From contig JAUNSC010000024.1 of assembly GCA_030539395.1 (NCBI GenBank), forward strand, positions 1 to 54,632: a stretch of 54,632 bases of DNA, in the 5' to 3' direction. This document shows, one piece after another, positions 23,265 to 31,367 of the stretch; within the stretch, counting starts at the first letter, position 1, and the number at the start of each line of letters is the position of its first letter. The notes below the pieces were generated by a model that was not told the DNA's origin, did no database searches, and worked only from the letters and a program-made list of their open reading frames with translations. Source of the DNA: Eubacteriales bacterium (GTDB taxonomy: Bacteria > Bacillota > Clostridia > Lachnospirales > Lachnospiraceae). Made by a program: the position numbers and the translations under genes.

Positions 23265-23928
23265 ATGTTTGGGTTCCGGCTCGTCCGGTAACTGTTATCT
23301 GCTGGAAAACGACACAGAATGCCTTGTAATCGAAGCGGGCGTGCCATTTAAGGAAGTCAAGAAAGCACTGGATTTCAACATCAGCAAGATTGTGGGTGTT
23401 GTATGCACCCATAGTCACGCTGACCATTCTGGCAGGGCTTATGAATATGAAGCGGTTGGCATCCCGGTATTTAAGCCGTATGAGAGTGACGAACTCCGGC
23501 AGGTACGGACATATGGAAATTTTGTAGTCAAGAGTTTTGATGTCGTGCATGATGTGCCGTGTTGCGGTTTTCTGATTATGCACCCCGATATGGGACGGCT
23601 CCTATATGCAAGTGATACGGAGTATATAAAATATCGGTTTGACAGGCTCAATCACATCTTGGTGGAAGCCAATTACTCCGCTGACCTGATAGACCCGAAC
23701 GCAGTCAACCGAAATCATGTGCTGACAGGGCATATGGAGCTTCAGACCACTTTGGATTTCCTGCGGGCCAACAGTAACCCGGAGCTGCGGAATGTGACCC
23801 TGTGCCATTTGTCTGACAGGAATGCCGAACCTAAGATGTTTGCAATGGAAGCCAGGAAGGCTGTGAGCTGCCCGGTGCATGTGGCAGAGAAGGGGCTTGT
23901 GGTGAATGTAGGGCTGGTGCCGTTTTGA
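23254..23928 (+). CDS. Metallo-beta-lactamase-fold nuclease (WalJ/YycJ-like)
   Basis: 224 aa from ATG 23254 (GGAG 7 nt upstream). The metal motif is THSHADHSGR near residue 53; LGSGSSGNCYLLEND at the start and LLYASDTEYI, ILVEANYS and CHLSDRNAEP later complete the fold. WalJ/YycJ is a 5' exonuclease; phages pair such enzymes with RecT-like annealing proteins to make 3' overhangs. It lies between the annealing protein and SSB. Confidence 0.8.
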   Translation: MKLKCLGSGSSGNCYLLENDTECLVIEAGVPFKEVKKALDFNISKIVGVVCTHSHADHSGRAYEYEAVGIPVFKPYESDELRQVRTYGNFVVKSFDVVHDVPCCGFLIMHPDMGRLLYASDTEYIKYRFDRLNHILVEANYSADLIDPNAVNRNHVLTGHMELQTTLDFLRANSNPELRNVTLCHLSDRNAEPKMFAMEARKAVSCPVHVAEKGLVVNVGLVPF

Positions 23929-23938
23929 GGAAGGAAAA

Positions 23939-24142
23939 ATGTTTAAAAGAATAAGAAAAATATGCTTATACAAAGGATGCAATAAGAAATCGACGCATTT
24001 TGGAATATGCGGAAGAAGGAGCAATGGTCTTTGTGATGAACACTATGAGGAGTGGCAGAGGACCATTGACAGGCTTGAAGAGCTTACAAATGAACTTATA
24101 AACTCACTCAATGATTCCAGTAAAAGTGAAATCAAAGGGTAA
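23939..24142 (+). CDS. Small zinc-binding phage protein (67 aa)
   Basis: GAGGAAGGA precedes the ATG. Cys/His pattern ICLYKGCNKKSTHFGICGRR ... LCDEHYEEW suggests a treble-clef-like zinc site, followed by a helix. Function unknown. Confidence 0.6.
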   Translation: MFKRIRKICLYKGCNKKSTHFGICGRRSNGLCDEHYEEWQRTIDRLEELTNELINSLNDSSKSEIKG

Positions 24143-24208
24143 TGCAACAACAACTTTGACCGGTCAAATTCATATAGAAACTATCAGCCAAGTACAGAAA
24201 GGATTGCT

Positions 24209-24421
24209 ATGAACGTTTGGACAAAATGCCCATGCTGTGGCAAATCGCGTGTTACACATCTGACGCAGGAACAGTATGAGCGCTACATGGATTACAAAAA
24301 TGGTGGAGGTCATATTCAGGATTTATTACCGGATTTATCTGCAGATGATATGGAGTGTTTGATTACGGGGATTTGCCCGGAATGTTGGAAGAACATGATG
24401 GAGGAAGACGAAGATGAATAA
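24209..24421 (+). CDS. Zinc-ribbon-like phage protein (70 aa)
   Basis: AGAAAGGATTG precedes the ATG. Two Cys pairs, KCPCCGKSRV and ICPECWKN, frame a helical middle (DLLPDLSADDMECL). The acidic end overlaps ssb by 8 nt. Function unknown. Confidence 0.65.
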   Translation: MNVWTKCPCCGKSRVTHLTQEQYERYMDYKNGGGHIQDLLPDLSADDMECLITGICPECWKNMMEEDEDE

Positions 24422-24854
24422 GGTGATTTTAATGGGCCGCCTCACTAGAAATCCTGAGGTGCGCTATTCCGCAGGAGAAAACGCAACTGCAGTTGCAAGA
24501 TACACACTGGCAGTTGACCGCCGCTTTAAACGTGACGGCGAACAAACTGCAGATTTCATCAACTGCGTATGCTTCGGTAAATCAGCTGAGTTCGCCGAGA
24601 AGTATTTCCGGCAGGGATTAAAGATTGCAATAATCGGTCATATCCAGACCGGCAGTTACACAAACAAAGATGGACAGAAAGTCTATACCACCGATGTATT
24701 CGTGGAGGAGCAGGAATTTGCTGAGAGCAAGAAATCCAGTGATGGTTCTGGCAGCGGGCAGGCTGGTGAACAGCAGGAGAACAAGCCAAAGCCGGGTGAT
24801 GCCGGATTTATGAATATTCCGGACGGTATTGACGAAGAACTACCGTTCAACTAA
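24414..24854 (+). CDS. ssb: Single-stranded DNA-binding protein
   Basis: 146 aa, canonical bacterial SSB: MNKVILMGRLTRNPEVRYS, VARYTLAVDRRF, DFINCVCFGKSAEFAEKYF and LKIAIIGHIQTGSYTNKDGQ. A Gly/Gln-rich linker leads to the acidic partner-binding tip DEELPFN. It would coat phage ssDNA and recruit replication and recombination enzymes. The window has a second, tandem-OB SSB at 17754. Confidence 0.92.
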   Translation: MNKVILMGRLTRNPEVRYSAGENATAVARYTLAVDRRFKRDGEQTADFINCVCFGKSAEFAEKYFRQGLKIAIIGHIQTGSYTNKDGQKVYTTDVFVEEQEFAESKKSSDGSGSGQAGEQQENKPKPGDAGFMNIPDGIDEELPFN

Positions 24855-24868
24855 GGGGAGTGATTGTA

Positions 24869-25243
24869 TTGGACAACAGCAGAAAACCCGCAGAGGTTAT
24901 TTCCGACTTTCTTACTTATCTGGATTATGCCAAAACCGAGTATTCCTCCAGCAAAGGTGCCTACGAGCACATCGACGGTCAGACCTATGATTGGTGCCAC
25001 AAGTTTGAAAATGCCAAGAATAAGCAGGAACGCAACCGGCTGGCTACAGCATTTCATAATCTGCGTATTGAGCGCCGGCAGCATAAGGACAAGGCAAAGC
25101 TGTTTGAGAAGCTGGCGCACTTCGCACAAGATAAGTCAAATGAGTTGTTTTTGAAGCGGTTGCGAAAGATGTTGGCAGACCAGATTAAGACTGAGGAATG
25201 GCTGGAGAGTGATAGAGCGGGAGAAGGTGATACCCATGATTAG
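24869..25243 (+). CDS. Phage protein, unknown (124 aa)
   Basis: TTG 24869 is chosen because AAGGGGAG lies 8 nt upstream; GTG 24860 would overlap that site. Helical protein: KPAEVISDFLTYLDYAKTEY, FHNLRIERRQHKDKAKLFEK, FLKRLRKMLADQIKTEEWLE. Similar small proteins lie beside ERCC4 nucleases in Clostridial phages. Overlaps the next gene by 8 nt. Confidence 0.65.
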   Translation: MDNSRKPAEVISDFLTYLDYAKTEYSSSKGAYEHIDGQTYDWCHKFENAKNKQERNRLATAFHNLRIERRQHKDKAKLFEKLAHFAQDKSNELFLKRLRKMLADQIKTEEWLESDRAGEGDTHD

Positions 25244-25865
25244 AATTGCCGAGGATAAAGGACAGCACCAGAAAAAGCATCAAATCAAGCAGCAATGGTT
25301 TGCTGACAACGGCATTGACCTGGTGCAGCTTCCTCTCCCAGTGGGAGACTACATATTGCTTGATGAGCGGGTACAGGAAGTTGTGAAGCGCCGCGGCGAT
25401 AAATTGAAGAAGATGGATTTGCTTGGTGTGACCAGAATCAGCGTAGATACAAAGAAAGACCTTGGGGAAGTGGCAAGTAATATTTGCGGGAAATCGCACC
25501 CGCGTTTCCGGGATGAGTGCATTCTGGCGCAACAGAACGGTATTAAATTGATTGTTCTGGTAGAACACAGCCGCTTTATCAAATCGCTAGAGGATGTAGA
25601 AAAATGGACGAATCCACGGTGGTATGGCTATTGCAAAAAGTACGGCATATCCATCCGGGGAGATGTGGAAGCTAATATTGCCGAGTTTGTCAGTCATGGC
25701 GGGACAAAGCCGCCTGTGCGGGGAGAGCAGCTTGCAAAGGCTATGAGGACCATGTCAGAGAAGTATGGCATAATATGGCGGTTCTGCGACAAAAAAGATA
25801 CAGGGCGTGTAATTCTGGATATTTTGACAGGCGGTGATGCAAATGTCACAGAAAAGACCGCCTAA
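25236..25865 (+). CDS. ERCC4-domain nuclease
   Basis: 209 aa from ATG 25236 (GAAGGTG upstream). ERCC4-type nuclease core: LPVGDYILLDER, ISVDTKKDLGEVASNICGKS, PRFRDECILAQQNGIKLIVL and VEHS, matching the GDY...E.K...D...RF..E.....  order of the XPF/Mus81-like nucleases. Probably a structure-specific DNA nuclease for phage recombination or replication forks. Confidence 0.75.
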   Translation: MIRIAEDKGQHQKKHQIKQQWFADNGIDLVQLPLPVGDYILLDERVQEVVKRRGDKLKKMDLLGVTRISVDTKKDLGEVASNICGKSHPRFRDECILAQQNGIKLIVLVEHSRFIKSLEDVEKWTNPRWYGYCKKYGISIRGDVEANIAEFVSHGGTKPPVRGEQLAKAMRTMSEKYGIIWRFCDKKDTGRVILDILTGGDANVTEKTA

Positions 25866-26241
25866 GTGCTGCCATCCCGATTGTGAACATTGTCCATATG
25901 ATGATTGTCAGTGGGACGGCATGGAAATTTCGGATTACAAAGACACCACGATTGATGCATTGAATTTTCCGATTTCACATGAACGCAAATTGGCAAGGGC
26001 GAGAGCAAACCGCTATGCGCAAAGCCATCGTGAGAAAATCCGGGAATATGGTTTGCGCCACTACTGTGAACACCGGGAAGAGTATAATGCTCGCAGTCGT
26101 AAGTGGCAGGCTGAGAATAAAGACAGGGTTGCTGCCAATAAGCGTAAACGCTGGGCTGAAAATCCAGAATATTATCGGCAGAAGCAACGCGACTATAGAG
26201 CAAGAAAGAAAGCTGAGGCGATGCGTAATGCTCAAAGATGA
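25843..26241 (+). CDS. Phage protein with Cys cluster and basic helix (132 aa)
   Basis: N-terminus has a dense Cys/His group (PPKCCHPDCEHCPYDDCQWD) likely to bind zinc; the rest is basic and helical (YNARSRKWQAENKDRVAANK, YYRQKQRDYRARKKAEAM), resembling the spacer helices of phage HNH-type or DNA-binding proteins. It overlaps the nuclease gene before it and the primase after it. Function unknown; DNA binding is an inference. Confidence 0.6.
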   Translation: MSQKRPPKCCHPDCEHCPYDDCQWDGMEISDYKDTTIDALNFPISHERKLARARANRYAQSHREKIREYGLRHYCEHREEYNARSRKWQAENKDRVAANKRKRWAENPEYYRQKQRDYRARKKAEAMRNAQR

Positions 26242-26755
26242 TGAAATAATGCTGGTTCGGGAATCCGTCAGCATGAAGCGCCTCGCCGAATATTATGGAT
26301 TCAAAGTCAACCGCAACGGCTTTATGCGCTGTCCATTCCACCAAGAAAAAACTGCCAGCATGAAAGTGTATGACGGCACCAAAGGCTATTATTGCTTTGG
26401 CTGCGGAGCTGGCGGCAGTATTTTCAACTTTGTGATGGATTACGAAAATTTGGGCTTCGAGGAAGCTGTGCGGTATATAGCAGGGGCGTTTTCGCTTTCA
26501 ATCACGGACGGAGAAACAGAGCTATCCACGGAAGATAAGCGGAAGATAGCCGAACAACGAAAACAGCGGGAGAAAGAGCATCGACAAGCCGAAGCAAATC
26601 GCCAGAGTATGATTGGGCTGACAGAGAAGATTCGGCTGTATCAAACTCTGATGCAGGGGGTTAGGCCGTTTGGAGGGCTGTTCTGTTATCTTGCCAACCG
26701 ATTGCCGATGCTGATTGGCGAGTGGGAACACAGATTTGAAGCAATGAAGAAATGA
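26228..26755 (+). CDS. CHC2 zinc-finger primase N-terminal domain protein (175 aa)
   Basis: ATG 26228 with GAGG 9 nt upstream. Zinc motif CPFHQEKTASMKVY...YYCFGCGAGG gives the Cys-His-Cys-Cys set of DnaG-type primases, followed by FNFVMDYENLGFEEAVRYIA. There is no TOPRIM catalytic domain; the protein ends after a helical tail. It likely recognises template ssDNA and works with the P-loop helicase downstream or host primase. Confidence 0.8.
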   Translation: MLKDDEIMLVRESVSMKRLAEYYGFKVNRNGFMRCPFHQEKTASMKVYDGTKGYYCFGCGAGGSIFNFVMDYENLGFEEAVRYIAGAFSLSITDGETELSTEDKRKIAEQRKQREKEHRQAEANRQSMIGLTEKIRLYQTLMQGVRPFGGLFCYLANRLPMLIGEWEHRFEAMKK

Positions 26756-26771
26756 ACAAGGAGTTGACCGT

Positions 26772-27329
26772 ATGGACGAGAAAGCTATTTACCAAATATA
26801 TGTGGGGTTGATGAAGCTGCATAAGAAATATGCAGCATGGAACGATAAGCGACAGTGCTTGTCTGTTCTCATTGCTGAGATCAACCAGATGAATGTCGCG
26901 TTCAATTCCAACTTCTGCAACGCCATGACGGACGTTTTGCGGCGGTGGGGTATAAATGGCTTTCATAGCCTTGATGTGAACGTTGTGGCGCAGTTTTATA
27001 CGGATCTGTGGCGATTTCATAAAAAGTATATTGATCCGCCAAGAAATGACGCTTACTGGAGAGCGGTTACGGAAGAAGTTGAACAGCTGGATAAAAAGTA
27101 CGGCCTGCGACCATTGCAGGAGTATATGCTGGCAATAATGGACGAGCTGGAGAATGGCGGCGAAGTGGCAGGAGACGACGGCAAAACGGCAGAAAACGGT
27201 GGCGAAGAGGTAGGAAACGGCGAAAAGACTGGAAACAGCGGTAAAGAGGCGGGCAACAAAAACAATGACACAGAATTGAGACAGGGCGACTATGAGCAAA
27301 AAGAACAGGAACAATCAAAATCAGAATAG
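26772..27329 (+). CDS. Phage protein with low-complexity tail (185 aa)
   Basis: AAGGAG precedes the ATG. Residues 1-125 are helical (IYQIYVGLMKLHKKYAAWND, VLRRWGINGFHSLDVN, VEQLDKKYGLRPLQEYMLAI). Residues 128-185 are repetitive Gly/Glu/Asn/Lys (NGGEVAGDDGKTAENGGEEV and on). No family recognised. Its 3' end overlaps the helicase by 38 nt. Confidence 0.6.
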   Translation: MDEKAIYQIYVGLMKLHKKYAAWNDKRQCLSVLIAEINQMNVAFNSNFCNAMTDVLRRWGINGFHSLDVNVVAQFYTDLWRFHKKYIDPPRNDAYWRAVTEEVEQLDKKYGLRPLQEYMLAIMDELENGGEVAGDDGKTAENGGEEVGNGEKTGNSGKEAGNKNNDTELRQGDYEQKEQEQSKSE

Positions 27330-29184
27330 AGGGGCGGCTGGTGGTCATGCGGAGCCGCAAAACAGCAGCCAGAACGATACCCAGCATGACTCTGCTGGCA
27401 GAGCGATAGAAGCCCGTGGTAATCCCATCTTTGAAGCAGGGAATTGCTATATGCTTTCAAGTGGTGACAGCAAGCCAAAGCGTATCACGAACTTTGTCAT
27501 GCGCCCGGTCAATGCCATACAGAGTGATTATTCCTATCTGCTGGATATTGAGTTTACGCTGGCAAACGGTATGCAGTTTGTGAAGCAGCTAAACAGCGCT
27601 GCTTTTGCCAGTACGCAGAAATTTAAAGCAGAGATAAAGAAGATTGCCGGTATTGATATGACCTTCGATGGTACGGAGTCTAATCTGGTGGATATTCAAA
27701 ACTTCATGAATAACAAATACCGCCGGTATAATCGCTGCAAGGGTGTGACATATGTGGGGCTGCACAAGGTTGATGGAGATTGGGTATTTGTCGGCACAGA
27801 TGGTGCAGTAGATAAGAAAGGCAAACCCATAACCAACATAATGTCCATTCTGGGGGATAATGAGGCGCTGAAATCCGGGATAATAGATGCTGATATGATT
27901 ATCGGCAAAGAGCTCCGGGAACTATCGGCGGATTTGTTCCATTTCAATACTTTTGAGAGGACAATCCCTATTATTGGCTGGGTGTGCGTGTGCTTTTTGA
28001 AAGAACGCCTACGGCAGCGCCGGATAAAGTTATCGCATCTGGTTATGGCTGGCGGCGCCGGGTCCGGTAAATCGGAGACATTGGAAAAAATCATTCAGCC
28101 AATATTTTCATTAATTGGAAGCGGTATCGGGTGTAAGGGTCTGACAAATTTCAGCACCCTAAAAAGCACCAGCAGCACCAACCTTTTGCCGGTTATATTT
28201 GAGGAATATAAGCCACATCGGTTAAATCCGGCGGAGTTGAATACCATATCCGGACTGATGAGAAGTACATACGATTATCAAACCAGCCAGAGAGGGCGTG
28301 CGGATCAGTCCGTTGTAAATTATATGCGCCGCAGCCCGATTGTGCTGGTGGGAGAATCTTCTTTTGATGAGACGGCTATCAAGGAACGTATTATCGATGT
28401 GCAGTTTGCGAAAAGTGACAGGACGGCAGAGCATACGAGAAGTTATAAAGCGCTTGCACGAAGGGAAAAGTCGCTGAACGGACTGGGGAAAGCTCTGTTA
28501 TTGCTGGCAATGAATATTCCGGATGAAGCACTGGATAAGCTCATTGAGCGCAGTAAGATATTTGAAAAACTGGACTTTGAGAGCAGGGTGATTCTTGGAA
28601 TCTCAAATGTCTATCTTGGTATTTTGCTCCTGCAAGAGCTTTACGAATCCTATCATCTGGATTTTGAAGCATTGACGGGGATAAGCAAGCAGCTTGTGTA
28701 TGATTCGCTGGTTGGCGGTACTTTAAGCGCCATGGACGGCAACAGTAAGGCCAGCAGTGCGGTGGATTTGATATTACAGGTTATGGATAACATGGCGCTG
28801 AAAGGAAGAATTCGTAAAGATTATGAATATACAATCAGCCAGAAAACAGGGGAGCTGTGTCTGCGTATCAATCTGATTTACGATGAATTTACCAAGTATG
28901 TCCGGGAGTTTAATATATCCGATGTGGAGGTATTGGCAACGCGGCAGTTTACAAAGCAGTTACGCAAAGAAAATTACTTTCTAAGTTATTCATACCGAAA
29001 TTTTAAAGATAAAGATAAAGACAATGAAACTGTCAAATGCAAGTGCTATGTGCTGGATTTGGAGAAACTCAATCAGGTGTGCAGTCTGGAAGCTTTTAGA
29101 TATGAGAATCCCGGATACGAGGAAGATGAGAAAGGGTTTATGAAGTTGAAGGACGGTGATTTGGAAGAGTTACCGTTTGAATAG
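27292..29184 (+). CDS. Phage replication helicase, DUF927/D5-like P-loop ATPase (630 aa)
   Basis: The Walker A is MAGGAGSGKSETLEK near residues 252-266, with LLPVIFEEYKPHRL as probable Walker B and later arginine-rich motifs (SYKALARREKSLNGLGKALL). N-terminal 40 residues are disordered and Asn/Gln rich. This arrangement matches DUF927-type helicases that follow CHC2 primase pieces in phages and plasmids. The C-terminal region contains a winged-helix-like segment (EFTKYVREFNISDVEVLATR). Strong ribosome site not seen; translation is probably coupled to the gene before. Confidence 0.75.
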   Translation: MSKKNRNNQNQNRGAAGGHAEPQNSSQNDTQHDSAGRAIEARGNPIFEAGNCYMLSSGDSKPKRITNFVMRPVNAIQSDYSYLLDIEFTLANGMQFVKQLNSAAFASTQKFKAEIKKIAGIDMTFDGTESNLVDIQNFMNNKYRRYNRCKGVTYVGLHKVDGDWVFVGTDGAVDKKGKPITNIMSILGDNEALKSGIIDADMIIGKELRELSADLFHFNTFERTIPIIGWVCVCFLKERLRQRRIKLSHLVMAGGAGSGKSETLEKIIQPIFSLIGSGIGCKGLTNFSTLKSTSSTNLLPVIFEEYKPHRLNPAELNTISGLMRSTYDYQTSQRGRADQSVVNYMRRSPIVLVGESSFDETAIKERIIDVQFAKSDRTAEHTRSYKALARREKSLNGLGKALLLLAMNIPDEALDKLIERSKIFEKLDFESRVILGISNVYLGILLLQELYESYHLDFEALTGISKQLVYDSLVGGTLSAMDGNSKASSAVDLILQVMDNMALKGRIRKDYEYTISQKTGELCLRINLIYDEFTKYVREFNISDVEVLATRQFTKQLRKENYFLSYSYRNFKDKDKDNETVKCKCYVLDLEKLNQVCSLEAFRYENPGYEEDEKGFMKLKDGDLEELPFE

Positions 29185-29194
29185 GAGGGCATAG

Positions 29195-29449
29195 ATGAAT
29201 GACACAAGTACAAAATGCGGCGCAGAAAAGCGCGAACAAATCCTGCAGTACATTATTGCTTACATCAGTCAGCATGGATATCCGCCTACACTCCGCGAGA
29301 TCGGTAAGGGTGTTGGCCTGAAATCAACATCCAGCGTACAAAGTCACTTAAACTGGATGTTTGCCTGCGGAACGCTGGAAACAGATGCCGCAGGAAGTCC
29401 GCGGGCGATACGGGTGCCGGGATATGGATTTATAAGGGAAGAAGAATGA
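29195..29449 (+). CDS. LexA-like DNA-binding domain protein (84 aa)
   Basis: TAGGAGGGC precedes the ATG. KREQILQYIIAYISQHGYPP, TLREIGKGVGLKSTSSVQSH and LNWMFACGTLETD are the LexA winged helix. The autopeptidase domain is absent, so it cannot self-cleave. It may compete for LexA sites or regulate phage genes. Confidence 0.8.
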   Translation: MNDTSTKCGAEKREQILQYIIAYISQHGYPPTLREIGKGVGLKSTSSVQSHLNWMFACGTLETDAAGSPRAIRVPGYGFIREEE

Positions 29450-29463
29450 AAGAAGGAAAACGT

Positions 29464-29799
29464 ATGGGAAAGAAAAATCTGCTGACACCGGCAGAAATGG
29501 AGATCATGGAAATCTTATGGACGGCAAAGCAGCCGATGTCCAGTAATGACATGCTTTTAAGCGGAAAGATAGAGAAATGGAGTTCGGGATATCTCCACAA
29601 TGTACTGCGCTCCATGCTGAAAAAGGATGCAATCCGGGTAAATGGGATAGTTCAGAGTAATACACAGTATGCAAGAATGTTTGAACCGGTTCTGACCAGA
29701 CCGGAATATGCAGCACGTATGGCGTTGTCGGTGGGGATCACAGAGAAGGAGCTGGAGGAAGTGGCTGAGGCGTTGAAGAGACAGATGGAGGAAAGGTAA
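29464..29799 (+). CDS. BlaI/MecI-like winged-helix regulator (111 aa)
   Basis: ATG 29464 has AGAAGGA upstream; an ATG at 29446 overlapping the LexA-like stop is also possible. LTPAEMEIMEILWTAKQPMS, SGYLHNVLRSMLKKDAIRVN and TQYARMFEPVLTRPEYAA match the BlaI/MecI/CopY repressor fold. The usual partner (BlaR1-type sensor protease) is absent. Probably a phage transcription factor. Confidence 0.75.
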   Translation: MGKKNLLTPAEMEIMEILWTAKQPMSSNDMLLSGKIEKWSSGYLHNVLRSMLKKDAIRVNGIVQSNTQYARMFEPVLTRPEYAARMALSVGITEKELEEVAEALKRQMEER

Positions 29800-29821
29800 A
29801 AGAAGAAATTATACGGAAAGA

Positions 29822-30100
29822 TCAGTCACAGCCCCACCGTAATTTAGGTATTGTCCAGAAAGATTCCCTTGGATGATAGGTCAGATCCACATGGCGGATA
29901 ACATTATGATCCTGTACACGGCAGTGGAATTTCTGGAACTGGAAGTCATTCTTCTGTACGCTGGACAGTACTTTAAAGGACTCACCATGTACACCAATAT
30001 ACAGGGGCAGCATATTTCCGCATTTGTCAAATGATACGATCACCGGAACAACTGTCATGGAATCCGGCAAGTAGGATGGATCAGATATATGTGTACGCAC
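29822..30100 (-). CDS. Conserved small protein on the opposite strand (92 aa)
   Basis: GTG 30100 with AAAGGAG 8 nt upstream on the minus strand. MRTHISDPSYLPDSMTVVPV, IVSFDKCGNMLPLYIGV and FWTIPKLRWGCD recall a widespread Lachnospiraceae mobile-element protein of unknown function. It is inserted against the direction of the early operon, so it probably has its own promoter and may be a cargo gene. Confidence 0.65.
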   Translation of the reverse strand: MRTHISDPSYLPDSMTVVPVIVSFDKCGNMLPLYIGVHGESFKVLSSVQKNDFQFQKFHCRVQDHNVIRHVDLTYHPRESFWTIPKLRWGCD

Positions 30101-30187
30101 AGGGAATCTCCTTTCTGGTTTTATTGATATTATACAAACAGATGTTCGAGAAGTAAACAGGAAAATGTTGAGAAGGAGAGATGACTG

Positions 30188-30565
30188 ATGGACGATATTC
30201 AGAGAACAAAACTGATCGAGAGCCACATCGAAGAATGCAAACACAGAATAAGCGTTATAAATGGCTTTATGGAAATAAGCAGTGATGCGGATGAAGATAG
30301 TTGCTGTGAAAACATTCTGCGGTTGAAAAACACTATCTCTGCACTGGAGGAACTGCAGCAGTACCGCCAGATTGGCACACCGGAGCAATGCCGGGAAGCG
30401 GTGGAGAAGCAGCAGGCGCTGAGACCAATAAAGGAAAAAGAAAGTCGCATTAGATACACAGATGGATATATTTGCCCTAAGTGCGGCGGAGGTTTTGCTG
30501 GAACTGGTATAGCTGATTATTGCTATCACTGTGGACAAGCCATTGATTGGAGCGATACAGAATAA
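30188..30565 (+). CDS. Phage zinc-ribbon protein (125 aa)
   Basis: AAGGAGAG precedes the ATG. N-terminal helices (QRTKLIESHIEECKHRISVI, LRLKNTISALEELQQYRQIG) followed by a zinc ribbon GYICPKCGGGFAGTGIADYC...HCGQAIDW. The phrase GTPEQCREAVEKQ is usual in this family of phage proteins. Function unknown. Confidence 0.7.
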   Translation: MDDIQRTKLIESHIEECKHRISVINGFMEISSDADEDSCCENILRLKNTISALEELQQYRQIGTPEQCREAVEKQQALRPIKEKESRIRYTDGYICPKCGGGFAGTGIADYCYHCGQAIDWSDTE

Positions 30566-30570
30566 AAAAG

Positions 30571-30663
30571 TCAATCACCAAAATAATCCTTCAAAAAGTG
30601 CATCAAAACCACAGCATATTTAACAACGATAATCGTAATAACAGAGCAGACAATAAGATTCAT
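30571..30663 (-). CDS. Single-span membrane peptide, antisense strand (30 aa)
   Basis: ATG 30663 with AAAGGATGG upstream on the minus strand. Peptide NLIVCSVITIIVVKYAVVLM then HFLKDYFGD: one span with a short charged end. It converges with the gene ending at 30565. Shape and placement suggest a small toxin-like or regulatory membrane peptide; not proven. Confidence 0.5.
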   Translation of the reverse strand: MNLIVCSVITIIVVKYAVVLMHFLKDYFGD

Positions 30664-30725
30664 ACCAGCACCATCCTTTGATTCAGTGTATGCGGGAGAT
30701 GGTGATTGGTGAAAGGAGTGGGGGA

Positions 30726-30938
30726 ATGAAAGGACATAACTGTCATCTCTGCAAAAAGGAGTGGATTGGGAGATGTTTTGACAGGAAGCATTACGGGAAG
30801 GATGTGTCAGTAGACGATACACCGATATGTAGTGAATATGAATTTGGTGGTACCGAGGAGCGATTAAGAGAAATTAAGAGTCAAACTGAAACAATACTGG
30901 AGAAAATGAAAGGCAGCACAAACGGTGGTGTGGAATGA
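30726..30938 (+). CDS. Small Cys-containing phage protein (70 aa)
   Basis: ATG 30726 with AAAGGAGTGG upstream. NCHLCKKEWIGRCFDRKHYG and TPICSEYEFGG give four Cys likely to bind zinc; the second half is a charged helix. Function unknown. Stop overlaps the next start. Confidence 0.65.
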   Translation: MKGHNCHLCKKEWIGRCFDRKHYGKDVSVDDTPICSEYEFGGTEERLREIKSQTETILEKMKGSTNGGVE

Positions 30939-31108
30939 GTAAGAAGGAGCCAGCCAAAATGATAGAGGATCTCCTGAAAGCTATCGATGCTGATTTGGAC
31001 ATTGCGGAGAAAGATCTATCTAATGATTACAAAAACAGGGCCAGGAATAATATCGCTAAAGCACGAGGAAGAATAGGGAATTTCCTGATGATTATGGAAT
31101 ATCTGTAG
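30935..31108 (+). CDS. Small helical phage protein (57 aa)
   Basis: ATG overlaps the previous TGA (ATGA). MSKKEPAKMIEDLLKAIDAD and FLMIMEYL; predicted helical hairpin. No family recognised. Confidence 0.6.
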   Translation: MSKKEPAKMIEDLLKAIDADLDIAEKDLSNDYKNRARNNIAKARGRIGNFLMIMEYL

Positions 31109-31121
31109 GAGGTAGCACAGT

Positions 31122-31367
31122 ATGAAGAATAGATGCGCCGCAGAATATTTTATGATAACTATTGGGTTTGCTGCAGCATTTATGATAATCGTCTTAATGC
31201 TTCTGGAGGTTTCTGGCAAACCAGACCGGCAGCAGGACTATGTTGTAATAGAGCGGGACTATGGTGGAGATATCCTTCTGGATCAGGAGAGCGGGATACG
31301 GTATCTGAGGACGGATGATGGGATGTATGAGATAGAGGAGGAAATAAGATGCACAAAACAAAAATAG
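31122..31367 (+). CDS. Membrane-anchored small protein, DUF6440-like tail (81 aa)
   Basis: TAGGAGG precedes the ATG. One membrane span (MITIGFAAAFMIIVLMLL), then a soluble part VVIERDYGGDILLDQESGIR with YLRTDDGMYEIEEE that recalls the DUF6440 pattern (a strand, LxD..tG..Y). Overlaps the next gene by 19 nt. Confidence 0.6.
   Translation: MKNRCAAEYFMITIGFAAAFMIIVLMLLEVSGKPDRQQDYVVIERDYGGDILLDQESGIRYLRTDDGMYEIEEEIRCTKQK

Noticed and set aside
26661-27314. 217-codon minus-strand frame
   Set aside because: Mirror of the 26772 and 27292 genes; Phe/Leu-rich without ribosome site.
30100-30574. Upstream extension of the 92-aa minus-strand gene to 250 aa
   Set aside because: The extension overlaps a real plus-strand gene; the GTG at 30100 has AAAGGAG and begins the conserved part.
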